DNA of 64,000 nucleotides, from positions 558,001 through 622,000 of the forward strand of contig NZ_CP030051.1 in the NCBI RefSeq assembly GCF_004114975.1, read 5' to 3'. Under the pieces are notes generated by a model. It was not told the origin of the DNA, did not search any database, and saw nothing but the letters and a program-made list of their open reading frames with translations. The position numbers were made by a program, and so were the translations under genes. Shown piece after piece: positions 42,451-51,762 of this stretch (within the stretch, counting starts at the first letter, position 1; every line of letters begins with the position of its first letter). The stretch comes from Bradyrhizobium guangdongense. GTDB lineage: Bacteria; Pseudomonadota; Alphaproteobacteria; Rhizobiales; Xanthobacteraceae.

Positions 42451-42913
42451 GTCCTGCCTTTGATTCCAGCCCTAAAGGTTGCACGCATCACTGATTGCCA
42501 GGAGTAACCTGCAGACAGCGGTTCACAGGCCTCGCGCGCACCGCGCGCAAGAGCGGATTGAACCCTGCCAATGTTCGTCGACCGTCGCGTTCAACAAAGA
42601 CGCGTTCCCCAACCGCCAGCATCCATTGCCAGCGAACCCATTCATATCGCCTGCCGAAACAAGCCCAGCTTTCTTGCGTAAGTGTTCAAGCGCAATATCA
42701 GGCTTTCGTTCACTTTGCGGTCGGTAAGCAGCGCAGCTTAACTGGCCATCGCGCTCAACAGGACCTGCGGCTTGGAACCTATAATCAGTAAAGCTCTCGC
42801 CCGAGAGCCCGGCTTTCGCCCGTAGATCTACGGGGCCGGCACCGATGTGTTGACCGGAACGTAGTCGTTCCCACGGGATATTCCAAGAGGTTTTTTAGAG
42901 CCCAATCCGGCTT
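42451..42913. other. 463-base gap with hairpins, possible ncRNA
   Basis: There is no convincing coding sequence; the frames present are short. It contains GCTCTCG/CGAGAGC (42793-42808), the perfect 16-base palindrome CCCGTAGATCTACGGG (42819-42834), GGAACG-N4-CGTTCC (42856-42871) and a T6 run at 42891-42896. A rightward transcript ending at the T-run would be highly structured. I checked against my memory of tmRNA, RNase P RNA and 6S RNA and none matches. It also holds the DUF4167 promoter. Confidence 0.35.
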
Positions 42914-43822
42914 TTATGGGGGCATTTTTCGGGCCGAGACGGCCCTGGGAATGCCCGCCAGGTCGGCCTTGGGTGGTCTGTCGATCGATAACGCGGCAGC
43001 CGCCATCAAGGTTTCAATATCTCCGGCCTGGCCCTGCCCGGCCTCGACGACCAGGGCGCCGCCGGGCGCGAGCCGCTCAGCGGCCTGCGGGATCAGGGCG
43101 CGATAGGCATCGTAGCCGTCATTACCGCCATCGAGCGCCAGATGCGGATCGTACTCGCGCACCTCGATGCTCAGTTTCGGAATTTCGCCGGCGGGAATAT
43201 AGGGCGGATTCGATACGATCAGGTCGAACGGGCCGTGAAGCGCGGCCGCATAGGAGCAGGCGACGAAGGCCGCACGGCCGGCAAGGCCGAGGGCGGCCGC
43301 ATTGCCCCTGGCGGTATGAAGCGCGCTCAGGCTGAGATCGGTGCCGACGCCGAACGCATCGGGAATCTCGTGCAGCAGCGCCAGCAGGATGGCGCCGGAT
43401 CCCGTGCCGATATCAGCGATGCGCGGCGGCCGTCCCGCGATCGCCCTCTCCCGAAAAATCTCGAGCGCGAGCTCGACCACGGTCTCGGTATCGGGCCGCG
43501 GCACCAGCGTCGCCTCGGACAGCCGGAACGGCAGGCCCCAGAATTCCCGCACGCCCAGAATGCGGGCGACCGGCTCACGGGCGAGCCGTCGCTGCGCATA
43601 TCCTTCGAGCCGCAGAGCTTCATCGGAGGTGAGGTATCGCGCGCCCTGTGTGATCAGACCGGTCAGATCGAGCCCCACCGCGCCGCCGACGAGCAGGCGC
43701 GCATCGAGCGACGAATCCTCGATGCCGGCCGCTTGCAGCCGTGCCGCAAGCGCGCGCCGCGCATGCTCGATACTGTGTCCGGAATCGAAGCCTGCCGCCA
43801 AGGGAACCATCCTGCCTGGCAT
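42914..43822 (-). CDS. prmC: Release factor glutamine methyltransferase
   Basis: About 302 residues. It methylates the glutamine of the GGQ loop of release factors RF1 and RF2. The N-terminal helical domain is followed by the SAM loop IADIGTGSGAILLALL near residue 140, and the catalytic NPPY motif in LIVSNPPYIPAGEIPKL. The start is uncertain: ATG 43822 (MPGRM) and ATG 43810 are both possible, and the longer frame to 43948 overlaps the opposing MarR gene. It normally follows prfA directly, but here a MarR gene of opposite strand separates the two. Its partner prfA is at 44379. Confidence 0.9.
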   Translation of the reverse strand: MPGRMVPLAAGFDSGHSIEHARRALAARLQAAGIEDSSLDARLLVGGAVGLDLTGLITQGARYLTSDEALRLEGYAQRRLAREPVARILGVREFWGLPFRLSEATLVPRPDTETVVELALEIFRERAIAGRPPRIADIGTGSGAILLALLHEIPDAFGVGTDLSLSALHTARGNAAALGLAGRAAFVACSYAAALHGPFDLIVSNPPYIPAGEIPKLSIEVREYDPHLALDGGNDGYDAYRALIPQAAERLAPGGALVVEAGQGQAGDIETLMAAAALSIDRPPKADLAGIPRAVSARKMPP

Positions 43823-43901
43823 CGTGGATAGATCGGCAGCATTGCTTGCGTCAACGGAAAGGAGCGCGTTTGATCGTGCCGCGCAGCGAAGGAGGGATCG
43901 C

Positions 43902-44375
43902 GTGAGTGCTCGATCGAAGCGGGCGACCGAACGGACGGTCTCTGCCACATCCCCAAAGGACGCCGCGATGCGCGAGGCCGACTACACCGCGCTTGCGCAA
44001 TTCCGCTATCAGCTCCGCACCTTCCTTGCCTTCAGCGAGACGGCGGCCCAAAGCGCCGGCCTGACACCGCAGCAGCATCAGGCGCTGCTCGCGATCAAGG
44101 GACTGGCGAGCCCCAACGGCGCCAGCGTCGGCGATATCGCGGGCTTCCTCCTGATCCGGCACCATACCGCCGTAGAGCTGGTGGATCGCATGGCGAAGCT
44201 GAAGCTGATCGGGCGGGAAGCCGACCCCGAAGACGCGAGGCGCGTCCGGGTCAAGCTGACGGCCAAGGGCGAGCAAAAGCTGCGCTCGCTCTCGCGCATC
44301 CATCTGGACGAGTTGAGCGCCGCCGCGCCGGCTCTGGCGAAGATCCTGCGATCTTTCCGGGCCAGAACGCGCTGA
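43902..44375 (+). CDS. MarR-family regulator between prfA and prmC
   Basis: A 157-residue winged-helix regulator of the MarR family. ADYTALAQFRYQLRTFLAFSETAAQSAGLTPQQHQALLAIKGL is the first helices, and SVGDIAGFLLIRHHTAVELVDRMAKLKLIGREADPEDARRVRVKLTAKG is the DNA-binding part with the wing. GTG 43902 is preferred because GGAGGG at 43891-43896 lies directly before it. The ATG at 43968 is a shorter in-frame alternative. It is on the opposite strand to both flanking genes, which are usually adjacent in alphaproteobacteria. The ligand is unknown. Confidence 0.85.
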   Translation: MSARSKRATERTVSATSPKDAAMREADYTALAQFRYQLRTFLAFSETAAQSAGLTPQQHQALLAIKGLASPNGASVGDIAGFLLIRHHTAVELVDRMAKLKLIGREADPEDARRVRVKLTAKGEQKLRSLSRIHLDELSAAAPALAKILRSFRARTR

Positions 44376-44378
44376 GGC

Positions 44379-45464
44379 TCAGGCGGCGGCCCCTTGCGCG
44401 GCGAGCTGGGCGGCCTGGTGCTCGGTGGTCAGAGCATCGATCAATTCGCCGAGCGCTTCGCCTGCGATGACTTGCGGCAGCTTGTAGAGCGTCAGGTTGA
44501 TGCGGTGGTCGGTGACGCGCCCTTGCGGAAAATTATAGGTGCGGATCCGCTCCGAGCGGTCGCCGGAGCCGACCTTCTCCTTGCGCTCGGCCGAGCGCGC
44601 GGCATCGACGCGCTGCCGCTCGGCATCGTAGATGCGCGAGCGCAGGATGTTCATGGCGGAGGCGCGGTTCTTGTGCTGCGAGCGGCTGTCCTGCATCATC
44701 ACCACGATGCCGGTCGGGATATGGGTGATGCGGATCGCCGATTCCGTCTTGTTGACGTGCTGGCCGCCCGCGCCCTGCGCGCGCATGGTTTCGATGCGCA
44801 GATCCTCGTTCTTGATGTCGACGTCGACGTCCTCGACCTCGGGGAGCACGGCGACCGTCGCCGCCGAGGTGTGGATGCGGCCCTGCGTCTCGGTGTCGGG
44901 TACGCGCTGCACGCGGTGCACGCCGGATTCGAATTTCAGCTTGGAGAACGCGCCGCGGCCCTGCACCTCCGCGATGATTTCCTTGTAACCGCCGACGGTG
45001 CCTTCGCTCGCCGAGATCACCTCGACTTTCCAGCCCTGCAGGGCGGCGAAGCGCTCGTACATCCGGAACAGATCGCCGGCGAACAGTGAAGCTTCGTCGC
45101 CGCCGGTGCCGGCGCGGATTTCCAGCATCACGTTGCGGTCGTCCATGGCGTCCTTGGGCAGCAGCGCGACGCGGATCTTCTGCACGAGATCTTCGATCTT
45201 GGGATTGAGCTCGTCGCGCTCGGCTTCGGCCATGCTGCGCATTTCGGCATCGGTTGCCGGATCGGCGATCAGCGCCACGGTGTCGGCGAGCTCCTTGACC
45301 GCGGAACGATAGGTCTTCACCGCCTCGATCAAGGGCGTGATCTCGGCGAGCTCGCGTGTGACCTGCACGTAGCGCTCGGAGGAGAGCTGTCCGAGCGATT
45401 CGGCTTCGAGCGAAGCGTGATGCGCGAGCAGGACGTCCAGTTTGGCTTCGGGGAGTGACGACAT
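44379..45464 (-). CDS. prfA: Peptide chain release factor 1
   Basis: A 361-residue RF1, which ends translation at UAA and UAG. The coiled N-terminal domain is followed by domain 2, and the catalytic GGQ is in [26 protein letters not shown] near residue 235. The stop-codon recognition PxT-type motif in [16 protein letters not shown] precedes it. The C-terminal end is [21 protein letters not shown]. The GGQ glutamine is the target of PrmC. It lies 51 bases downstream of ptsP on the same strand. Confidence 0.97.
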   Translation of the reverse strand: MSSLPEAKLDVLLAHHASLEAESLGQLSSERYVQVTRELAEITPLIEAVKTYRSAVKELADTVALIADPATDAEMRSMAEAERDELNPKIEDLVQKIRVALLPKDAMDDRNVMLEIRAGTGGDEASLFAGDLFRMYERFAALQGWKVEVISASEGTVGGYKEIIAEVQGRGAFSKLKFESGVHRVQRVPDTETQGRIHTSAATVAVLPEVEDVDVDIKNEDLRIETMRAQGAGGQHVNKTESAIRITHIPTGIVVMMQDSRSQHKNRASAMNILRSRIYDAERQRVDAARSAERKEKVGSGDRSERIRTYNFPQGRVTDHRINLTLYKLPQVIAGEALGELIDALTTEHQAAQLAAQGAAA

Positions 45465-45515
45465 CGGTTGGGTCTCAAAAGCGGCGGGAGGCGGCGGCGA
45501 CGGGCGGCAGGCCCG

Positions 45516-47783
45516 CTACAACGCCAGGCCTTCGGCCTCGGCAAATTCCGTCAACTTCTGCCGGATTGAGACGCTGCCTGCAGGCGCATCCAGCAGCGGG
45601 CCGAGCATCGCGGCGGCCTTCTTGGCGTCGAGGTCGATCACCATTGCCTTGACCGGGCCGAGCGCGGTCGCCGACAGCGACAGCGAGCGGTAGCCCATTG
45701 CGATCAGGGCCAATGCGCCGATCGGCTTCGAGGCCATCTCGCCGCAGAGCGACAGCGATTTCTTCGCGGCCTGCGATTTCCGTGCGATGTCGCGCAGCGC
45801 CCGCAGGATCGGCGTCGACATGGTGTCGAAGCGCTCGGAGACCTTGGCATTGCCGCGGTCGACCGCGAACAGGAACTGGAACAGATCGTTGGAGCCAACC
45901 GAAATGAAGTCGACCCTCTTCAAGAGCTCGTCGAGCTGATAGAGCAGCGCCGGTACCTCGACCATGGTGCCGATGTCGATTCTCTCAGGAAGCGTGTGGC
46001 CGTGTTGGCGCAGATATGTCAGCTCGCGCTCGACCAGCGCCTTTGCCGCATCGAACTCGGCGACCTCCGAGATCATCGGGAACATGATGCGCAGCGCGCG
46101 GCCGCCGCCGGCACGCAGCAGCGCGCGGATCTGGCCGCGCAACAGACCGGGCCGATCGAGCCCAAGTCGGATCGCGCGCCAGCCCAGCGCGGGATTCTCC
46201 TCGATCACCGTCTCCATATAGGGCAGCGCCTTGTCGCCGCCGATGTCGAGGGTCCGGAAGGTGACGGGCTTGCTGCCGGCCGCATCCAGCACGGCGCGGT
46301 AGAGCGCGAGCTGGTCGCTGGTGCGCGGCAGGCTCTGACCGACCATGAATTGCAGCTCGGTGCGGAACAGGCCGATGCCGGCGCTGCCGGTGTCGTCGAT
46401 ATGCGGCAGGTCGATGGCGAGGCCCGCATTGATCAAAAGCTCGACCTTCTCGCCGTCCTTGGTGACGCAGGGCCGGTCGCGCAGCGCCAGATACTGCGCC
46501 TGGCGGCGCGCGCGGAATCGCACGCGCTCGGCGTAGGCCGCCTCGATCTCCTGGGACGGGCGCACATAGATCGAGCCCGAGGTGCCATCGACGATGATCG
46601 CGTCGCCGGGGTCGGCGATCCCCGGCGCGTTCGGCACTTCGCCGACCGCGGGAATGCCCAGCGCACGCGCCACGATCGAGACGTGGGAATTGGCGGTGCC
46701 TTCCTCCAGCACGATGCCGCGCAGGCGCTTGCGGTCGTAGTCGAGCAGCGCCGCCGGTCCCATCGCGCGCGCGATGACGATGGCGTTATCAGGCAGTTGC
46801 TCGCGCGACGGCGCGTGGTCCTGGCCGACGAGCTGCCGCATCAGCCTATAGCCGAGATCTTCGAGATCGTGCAGCCGGTCGCGCAAATAGGGATCGGTCG
46901 AGCGCAGCATGCGCGCGCGGGTATCGGACTGCACGCGCTCGACCGCCGCTTCCGCGGTGAGGCCGGTGGCGACCGCCTCATGCAGCTTGTGCGACCAGCC
47001 CTGGTCGTTGGCGAACATGCGGTAGGCTTCGAGCACGTCGCGATGCTCGCCGCCCTCGGCGACATCGCCGCGCTCCAGCATGCGGTCGAGATCCGAGCGC
47101 AGCTTGGCGAGCGCCGCGTCGAGCCGCTTGACTTCCTTCGGCAGGTCTTCGGCGATGTAGTCCTTGATGACGACGCGCGGCTCGTGCAGCACGACGTGGC
47201 CGAGCGCGATGCCTTCCGAGAGGATGGCGCCCGCCTTCTGGGCGGAATGGCGTGCGGCCGGCTCCAGGCCGGGCTTGGCCAGTGCGGACAATTCGCCGGA
47301 AGCGATCAGCTCCGCCAGCACCATGGCTGTAGTCTGCAACGCCTCGAGCTCTTCCTCGACATAGGTTCGCTTGGCGCGGTTCTGCACCACCAGCACGCCG
47401 AGCGTATTGCCGGCGCGCAGAATCGGCACGCCGAGGAACGAGTGATAGATCTCTTCGCCGGTCTCCGGGCGGAAAGAGAAAGCCGGATGGCTCTGGGCGT
47501 CGTTCAGATTGAGTGGCGTCGCCTCGCTGGCAACGAGGCCGACCAGGCCCTCATGGGCGCTCAGCACGGTGTGGTGCACGGCCTCGCGGTTGAGGCCTTC
47601 GGTGGCGTAAAGCTCGAGCGTGTTGTCGATGCGCAGCACGTAGACCGAGCAGACCTCGGCTACCATGTTGGCGGCGATCAGCACCACGATCTTGTCCAGC
47701 CGCTCCTGGGCCGAGACCTGCTCCGCCATGGTTTCGCGGAGCCGTCTCAACAAGACGCGGGGACCTCCCGACGCGCTCCGCAT
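45516..47783 (-). CDS. ptsP: PEP-protein phosphotransferase EI-Ntr
   Basis: A 755-residue enzyme I of the nitrogen phosphotransferase system, which takes phosphate from PEP and passes it via NPr to EIIA-Ntr, linking nitrogen state and polymer metabolism. The N-terminal GAF domain (to about 165) is followed by the PEP-utilising N-terminal domain, the phosphohistidine site EEGTANSHVSIVARALGIPA near 360 and the TIM barrel to 740 with the catalytic cysteine in SLCGEMASKPIGALALIAMG. Domain order and length match PtsP. It is upstream of prfA, a known alphaproteobacterial neighbour. A perfect nine-base inverted repeat lies 96 bases before its start. Confidence 0.95.
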   Translation of the reverse strand: MRSASGGPRVLLRRLRETMAEQVSAQERLDKIVVLIAANMVAEVCSVYVLRIDNTLELYATEGLNREAVHHTVLSAHEGLVGLVASEATPLNLNDAQSHPAFSFRPETGEEIYHSFLGVPILRAGNTLGVLVVQNRAKRTYVEEELEALQTTAMVLAELIASGELSALAKPGLEPAARHSAQKAGAILSEGIALGHVVLHEPRVVIKDYIAEDLPKEVKRLDAALAKLRSDLDRMLERGDVAEGGEHRDVLEAYRMFANDQGWSHKLHEAVATGLTAEAAVERVQSDTRARMLRSTDPYLRDRLHDLEDLGYRLMRQLVGQDHAPSREQLPDNAIVIARAMGPAALLDYDRKRLRGIVLEEGTANSHVSIVARALGIPAVGEVPNAPGIADPGDAIIVDGTSGSIYVRPSQEIEAAYAERVRFRARRQAQYLALRDRPCVTKDGEKVELLINAGLAIDLPHIDDTGSAGIGLFRTELQFMVGQSLPRTSDQLALYRAVLDAAGSKPVTFRTLDIGGDKALPYMETVIEENPALGWRAIRLGLDRPGLLRGQIRALLRAGGGRALRIMFPMISEVAEFDAAKALVERELTYLRQHGHTLPERIDIGTMVEVPALLYQLDELLKRVDFISVGSNDLFQFLFAVDRGNAKVSERFDTMSTPILRALRDIARKSQAAKKSLSLCGEMASKPIGALALIAMGYRSLSLSATALGPVKAMVIDLDAKKAAAMLGPLLDAPAGSVSIRQKLTEFAEAEGLAL

Positions 47784-47878
47784 GAACCGTCAATCTCCTC
47801 CGTCTGCCCGGCCCGGCGGTATCGGCCGGCGGCTGGCCAAAAATTCCAGAAAAACAATCAATTTGTTTGTCCGGCGCA

Positions 47879-47918
47879 GGTGCAAACCCAAATCGTCCTG
47901 AGACTTAGTGTTTGCACC
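47879..47918. promoter_or_regulatory. Inverted repeat upstream of ptsP
   Basis: GGTGCAAAC (47879-47887) and GTTTGCACC (47910-47918) are exact inverted copies 22 bases apart, 96-135 bases before the ptsP start. It could be a protein-binding operator or fold as a loose stem in the leader. No regulator is identifiable. Confidence 0.4.
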
Positions 47919-47983
47919 GAATCAGCGGCCTGAACTGGGATACAGTCTGCGGCAGCCCACCCTGTCCGCCGTATAGCGAATTG

Positions 47984-48043
47984 AGGCTTGTTTTGCCAAG
48001 CAAAACGCCTGCCAAACGCGAAGGTGTGTACACCCTCGCGTTT
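47984..48043 (-). terminator. Tandem hairpins after lysC
   Basis: Two stems lie end to end beyond the lysC stop: AAACGCG with CGCGTTT enclosing GGTGT/ACACC (48014-48043), and GTTTTGC-CAA-GCAAAAC (47990-48006) with AGGC/GCCT outside it (47984-48010). Read leftward from lysC, the first has a short GCGTTTTGC after it. Together they are a likely transcription stop for lysC. Confidence 0.6.
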
Positions 48044-48069
48044 GCTGCGTCCGCTAAGAGAAAATTAGG

Positions 48070-49326
48070 CTAAGCTTGATCGAGGCCGTAGAGCGTGTGC
48101 AACGTGCGCACCGCCAGCTCGGTATAGGCGGTGTCGATCAAAACCGAGAACTTGATCTCGGAGGTTGTGATGGCCCGGATGTTGATATTTCGTCCGGCAA
48201 GGGCCGAAAACGCCTGGGCGGCGACGCCGGCATGGCTGCGCATGCCGCTGCCGATCACCGAGATCTTGGCGACGTCGGTAGCGGTATCAAGCCTGGCATA
48301 GCCGATCTTGGCCTTGGCGGCGGTAATCGTGTCCTTGGCCCTGGCGTAGTCGGCAGCCGGAACCGTGAAGGTCAGGTCGGTGGTCTTGCCGTCTTCGGAG
48401 ACGTTCTGGACGATCATGTCGACGTTGATATTGGCGTCTGCGAGCGGGCCGAAGATCGACGCCGCCACGCCGGGCTTGTCCTCGATCTGGCGCACCGAGA
48501 TCTGGGCCTCGTCCTTTGAAAAGGCGATGCCGGTGACGACGTGGCTTTCCATGATCTCCTCCTCGCTGCAGATCAGCGTGCCGGGCGGCTGGTTGGCATG
48601 CGGGTCGATATCCTCGGGCTTGTCGAAGCTCGAGCGGACGAAGATCGGCATATTGTGGACCATGCCGAGTTCCACCGAGCGGACCTGCAGCACTTTGGCG
48701 CCCTGCGAGGCCAGTTCCAGCATGTCTTCGAACGCGATCTTGTCGAGCCTCTTGGCCTTCGGCACGATTCGCGGATCGGTGGTGTAGACGCCGTCGACGT
48801 CGGTATAGATGTCGCAGCGGTCGGCCTTGACCGCGGCGGCGATCGCGACGGCCGAGGTGTCCGAGCCGCCGCGGCCGAGCGTTGTGATGCGGTTGGTCTT
48901 GGGATCGATGCCCTGGAAGCCGGCGATGACCGCGACCTCCTTCCGCTCCTTGAAGCGGTTGATGATCTCACTGCCGTCGATGTCCTCGATCCGGGCCGAG
49001 GCGTGGGCGTCGCTGGTCTTGATCGGGATCTGCCAGCCCTGCCAGGAGCGGGCCTGAATGCCCATGCTCTGGAGCACGATGGCCAGCAGGCCCGAGGTGA
49101 CCTGTTCGCCGGAGGCGACCACGGCGTCATATTCGCGCGCGTCGTGCATCGGCGAGGCCTCGGTGCACCAGGCCACCAGCTCGTTGGTCTTGCCCGACAT
49201 CGCCGAGACGACCACGGCCACCTCATGGCCGGCGTCGACCTCACGCTTCACATGGCGTGCGACGTTGCGGATACGTTCGATGTTGGCGACGGATGTGCCG
49301 CCGAATTTCATCACGAGGCGGCTCAT
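48070..49326 (-). CDS. lysC: Aspartate kinase
   Basis: A 418-residue aspartokinase, first step of the aspartate family (lysine, threonine, methionine). VMKFGGTSVANIERIRNVARHVKRE at the start is the phosphate loop, TLGRGGSDTSAVAIAAAVKAD near residue 170 and DVDGVYTTDPR near 200 are the kinase signatures, and two ACT domains fill the C-terminal half (from about 265, FSKDEAQISVRQIEDKPGVAASIFGPLADANINVDMIVQN). Lysine or threonine feedback through the ACT domains is expected. It ends with tandem hairpins. Met synthesis enzymes at 22852 and 24166 draw on the same pathway. Confidence 0.96.
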   Translation of the reverse strand: MSRLVMKFGGTSVANIERIRNVARHVKREVDAGHEVAVVVSAMSGKTNELVAWCTEASPMHDAREYDAVVASGEQVTSGLLAIVLQSMGIQARSWQGWQIPIKTSDAHASARIEDIDGSEIINRFKERKEVAVIAGFQGIDPKTNRITTLGRGGSDTSAVAIAAAVKADRCDIYTDVDGVYTTDPRIVPKAKRLDKIAFEDMLELASQGAKVLQVRSVELGMVHNMPIFVRSSFDKPEDIDPHANQPPGTLICSEEEIMESHVVTGIAFSKDEAQISVRQIEDKPGVAASIFGPLADANINVDMIVQNVSEDGKTTDLTFTVPAADYARAKDTITAAKAKIGYARLDTATDVAKISVIGSGMRSHAGVAAQAFSALAGRNINIRAITTSEIKFSVLIDTAYTELAVRTLHTLYGLDQA

Positions 49327-49488
49327 GACGACGCGTGCATTCCTTCATAAGGATCAGTATGGTGACCCGCGCCGGACGGTTGCCCTGGGGGATACCGACC
49401 GCGCGTATACAGAGGGGCGGGGCCGGGGGCAAGCGGGTTCCTCAGCGGGGTCCGGGGGCCCAATCCGGGCAATGGGTTATCAGAGGTT

Positions 49489-49956
49489 ATGGCGCGCTAT
49501 ATTGACGAAATCCTGCAGCCCGGCGAGCGGGTGCTGTATTCGACCAATGCGCACTGGATTTTCTATTTTCCGGCCATTCTGGCCTGGATCGTGGCCATCG
49601 TTCTGTTCGCCGTTTCCCGCCAGAGCGACATTTACAGCATCATGATCCTGTGCCTGTTCGGCTCCGGCCTTGTGGCGTTGGCTGCCCTGTACTGGACCCT
49701 GAAGGGCTGGTTCCATCGCTTCACCACCGAGACCGACGTCACCAATCTCAGGGTTGTGCATAAGACCGGCTTCATCAAGCGCCGCACCTTTGAAATGGCG
49801 CTGGACAAGGTCGAGAGTGTCGACGTCGATCAAACGATTCTTGGACGAATTCTCAACTACGGCGATGTGACCATTCGCGGCGTCGGCGAGGGGATCGAGA
49901 CGATCAAAACCATCGCCTCGCCACTGGCCTTCCGTAGTTCGATCACCACGCGGTAG
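49489..49956 (+). CDS. Membrane-anchored bacterial PH-domain protein
   Basis: A 155-residue protein with two hydrophobic segments (about residues 22-70: WIFYFPAILAWIVAIVLFAV and SIMILCLFGSGLVALAALYWTL) followed by a bacterial PH domain (bPH_2), with TTETDVTNLRVVHKTGFIKRRTFEMALDKVESVDVDQTILGRILNYGDVTIRGVGEG. The motif NYGDVTIRG is diagnostic. Function unknown, usually membrane-associated. It diverges from lysC and precedes ubiG by 14 bases, so cotranscription with ubiG is likely. Confidence 0.87.
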   Translation: MARYIDEILQPGERVLYSTNAHWIFYFPAILAWIVAIVLFAVSRQSDIYSIMILCLFGSGLVALAALYWTLKGWFHRFTTETDVTNLRVVHKTGFIKRRTFEMALDKVESVDVDQTILGRILNYGDVTIRGVGEGIETIKTIASPLAFRSSITTR

Positions 49957-49970
49957 GACCGCGCGCAATC

Positions 49971-50744
49971 ATGAGCATGCAGCAAGATACCTCCGAATCA
50001 GCCAGCCTCTCGCCGGGCTCGACCGTCGATGCCGCCGAGATCGCGAAATTCTCGAAACTCTCGGCCGAGTGGTGGGACCCCAAGGGCAAGATGGCGCCGC
50101 TGCACCGGATCAATCCGCTGCGGCTCGGCTATATCCGTGACGCCGCCTGCCGCAAGTTCGAGCGCAATGTGCGCAGCCTCAACTGCCTGGCCGGCTTGCG
50201 CGTGCTCGACATCGGCTGCGGCGCCGGTCTGCTGTGCGAGCCGCTGTCGCGGCTCGGCGCGCAGGTCATCGGCGTCGACCCGTCCGCCAGCAACATCGCG
50301 GCGGCGAAGCTGCATGCCGACAAGAGCCATCTTGCGATCGATTATCGCTGCACCACGGTGGAGGAGATCGACCCGCGCGAGCGTTTCGATATCGTGCTGG
50401 CGATGGAGGTGGTCGAGCATGTCGTCGATGTCGGCGTCTTCCTGAAGCGCTGTGCCTCGATGCTGAAGCCGAACGGCCTGATGGTGGTCTCGACGCTGAA
50501 CCGCAACTGGAAGAGCTTCGCACTCGCCATCGTCGGCGCCGAATACGTCCTGCGCTGGCTGCCGCGCGGTACCCATGAATGGAACAAGTTCGTCACTCCG
50601 GACGAGCTGACCAAGCATCTCCTCGACAACCGTCTCGTCATCACCGAGCAGACCGGCGTCGTCTATTCGCCCTTCGCCGACAAATGGGCGCTCTCGTCCG
50701 ACATGGACGTGAACTACATGGTGGTGGCGGAAGCGATGGTGTGA
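49971..50744 (+). CDS. ubiG: Ubiquinone biosynthesis O-methyltransferase UbiG
   Basis: A 257-residue SAM-dependent enzyme that does both O-methylations in ubiquinone synthesis. DAAEIAKFSKLSAEWWDPKGKMAPLHRINPLRLGYI is a UbiG hallmark, followed by the SAM motif VLDIGCGAGLLCEPLSRLGAQVIGVDPS near residue 73 and the FDIVLAMEVVEHVVDVGVFLKRC core. NRNWKSFALAIVGAEYVLRWLPRGTHEWNKFVTP is also specific. It lies right after the PH-domain gene. Confidence 0.95.
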   Translation: MSMQQDTSESASLSPGSTVDAAEIAKFSKLSAEWWDPKGKMAPLHRINPLRLGYIRDAACRKFERNVRSLNCLAGLRVLDIGCGAGLLCEPLSRLGAQVIGVDPSASNIAAAKLHADKSHLAIDYRCTTVEEIDPRERFDIVLAMEVVEHVVDVGVFLKRCASMLKPNGLMVVSTLNRNWKSFALAIVGAEYVLRWLPRGTHEWNKFVTPDELTKHLLDNRLVITEQTGVVYSPFADKWALSSDMDVNYMVVAEAMV

Positions 50745-50849
50745 GGCCCGAGTTTTAGCAAGAGCATCGCTCCTATGACGTGAGCGTGATTGACCTGCTG
50801 CCGTGGCGTCGGCAGGTTGCATCATCACTTCCGTTACAGCCCCATCCCC

Positions 50850-51749
50850 ATGCTCACCGTCACCAGCCTCTGGATTCCCTTCACTATCATTGCCGCGCTC
50901 GGCCAGGTCGCGCGCAATGCGATGCAGCGGTCGCTCACGAAGCCGCTGGGGACCTGGGGTGCGACCAATATCCGCTTCCTGTTCGGCTTCCCGTTCTCAC
51001 TGCTGTTCCTAGGCGCCGTGCTGGTCGCAACGGGCGACCATATCGGCATGCCGCCCTCGGTGTTCTGGCCGTGGCTGCTGCTGGGCGCGCTCAGCCAGAT
51101 CGTCGGGACGGGCCTGATGCTGCTCGCGATGAACGACCACTCCTTCGTGGTGACGACGGCCTATCTCAAGACCGAGGCGATCCAGACCGCGATCTTCGGC
51201 TTCGTCTTCCTCGGCGATCACCTGACGTGGCTGAAGGTGCTGGCGATCGTGATCGCCACCGTCGGCGTCGTCATCACCGCGCTGCGGCCCGGCGGCGAGA
51301 AGAGCTTCGCGGAGCTGAAGCCGACCATCCTGGGGCTTGTTGCGGCCGCGGCGTTCGCGCTGTCCGCGGTCGGATTCCGCGGCGCCATCATCAACGTGCC
51401 GAACGTGTCCTTCGTGACGGCAGCCTCGTTCACACTGGTGCTGGGTCTGTTCGTGCAGACGGCGATCCTGTCGATCTATCTGCTCTGGCGGGCCCCGAAA
51501 GTGCTCCAGGCGATCCTTGGCCTGTGGAAGCCGTCGCTGTTCGCCGGCTTCATGGGCGCCTTCTCCTCACAGTTCTGGTTTCTGGCGTTTGCGCTGACCG
51601 CGGCGGCCAATGTTCGTACGCTCGCGCTGATCGAGGTGCTGTTCGCGCAAGGCGTGGCGTATTACTCGTTCAAGCAGCCGATCGCGCCGCGCGAGATATT
51701 TGGCATCGTGCTGATCGTGGTCGGCGTGGCGCTGCTGGTGGGCTTCTGA
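50850..51749 (+). CDS. EamA/DMT-family transporter
   Basis: A 299-residue inner-membrane protein with about ten helices. The N-terminal WIPFTIIAALGQVARNAMQRSLTKPLGTWGATNIRFLFGFPF and SFVVTTAYLKTEAIQTAIFGFVFLGDHLTWLKVLAIVIATVGVVITAL are EamA-type repeats, and GAFSSQFWFLAFALTAAANVRTLALIEVLFAQ is the second. This is a drug/metabolite transporter of unknown cargo. The ATG at 50850 is chosen over the ORF start at 50790 because it starts the first helix. It is 105 bases after ubiG. Confidence 0.85.
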   Translation: MLTVTSLWIPFTIIAALGQVARNAMQRSLTKPLGTWGATNIRFLFGFPFSLLFLGAVLVATGDHIGMPPSVFWPWLLLGALSQIVGTGLMLLAMNDHSFVVTTAYLKTEAIQTAIFGFVFLGDHLTWLKVLAIVIATVGVVITALRPGGEKSFAELKPTILGLVAAAAFALSAVGFRGAIINVPNVSFVTAASFTLVLGLFVQTAILSIYLLWRAPKVLQAILGLWKPSLFAGFMGAFSSQFWFLAFALTAAANVRTLALIEVLFAQGVAYYSFKQPIAPREIFGIVLIVVGVALLVGF

Positions 51750-51762
51750 CGCGCTCTACGCG

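Noticed and set aside
42451..42913. tmRNA, 6S RNA or RNase P RNA
   Set aside because: No tag reading frame, no conserved 6S bubble and no GAGGAAAGTCC-type RNase P core could be found on either strand.
45996..47933. 645-residue rightward reading frame opposite ptsP
   Set aside because: Antisense shadow of ptsP; amino-acid composition is unlike a protein and starts within the opposite gene.
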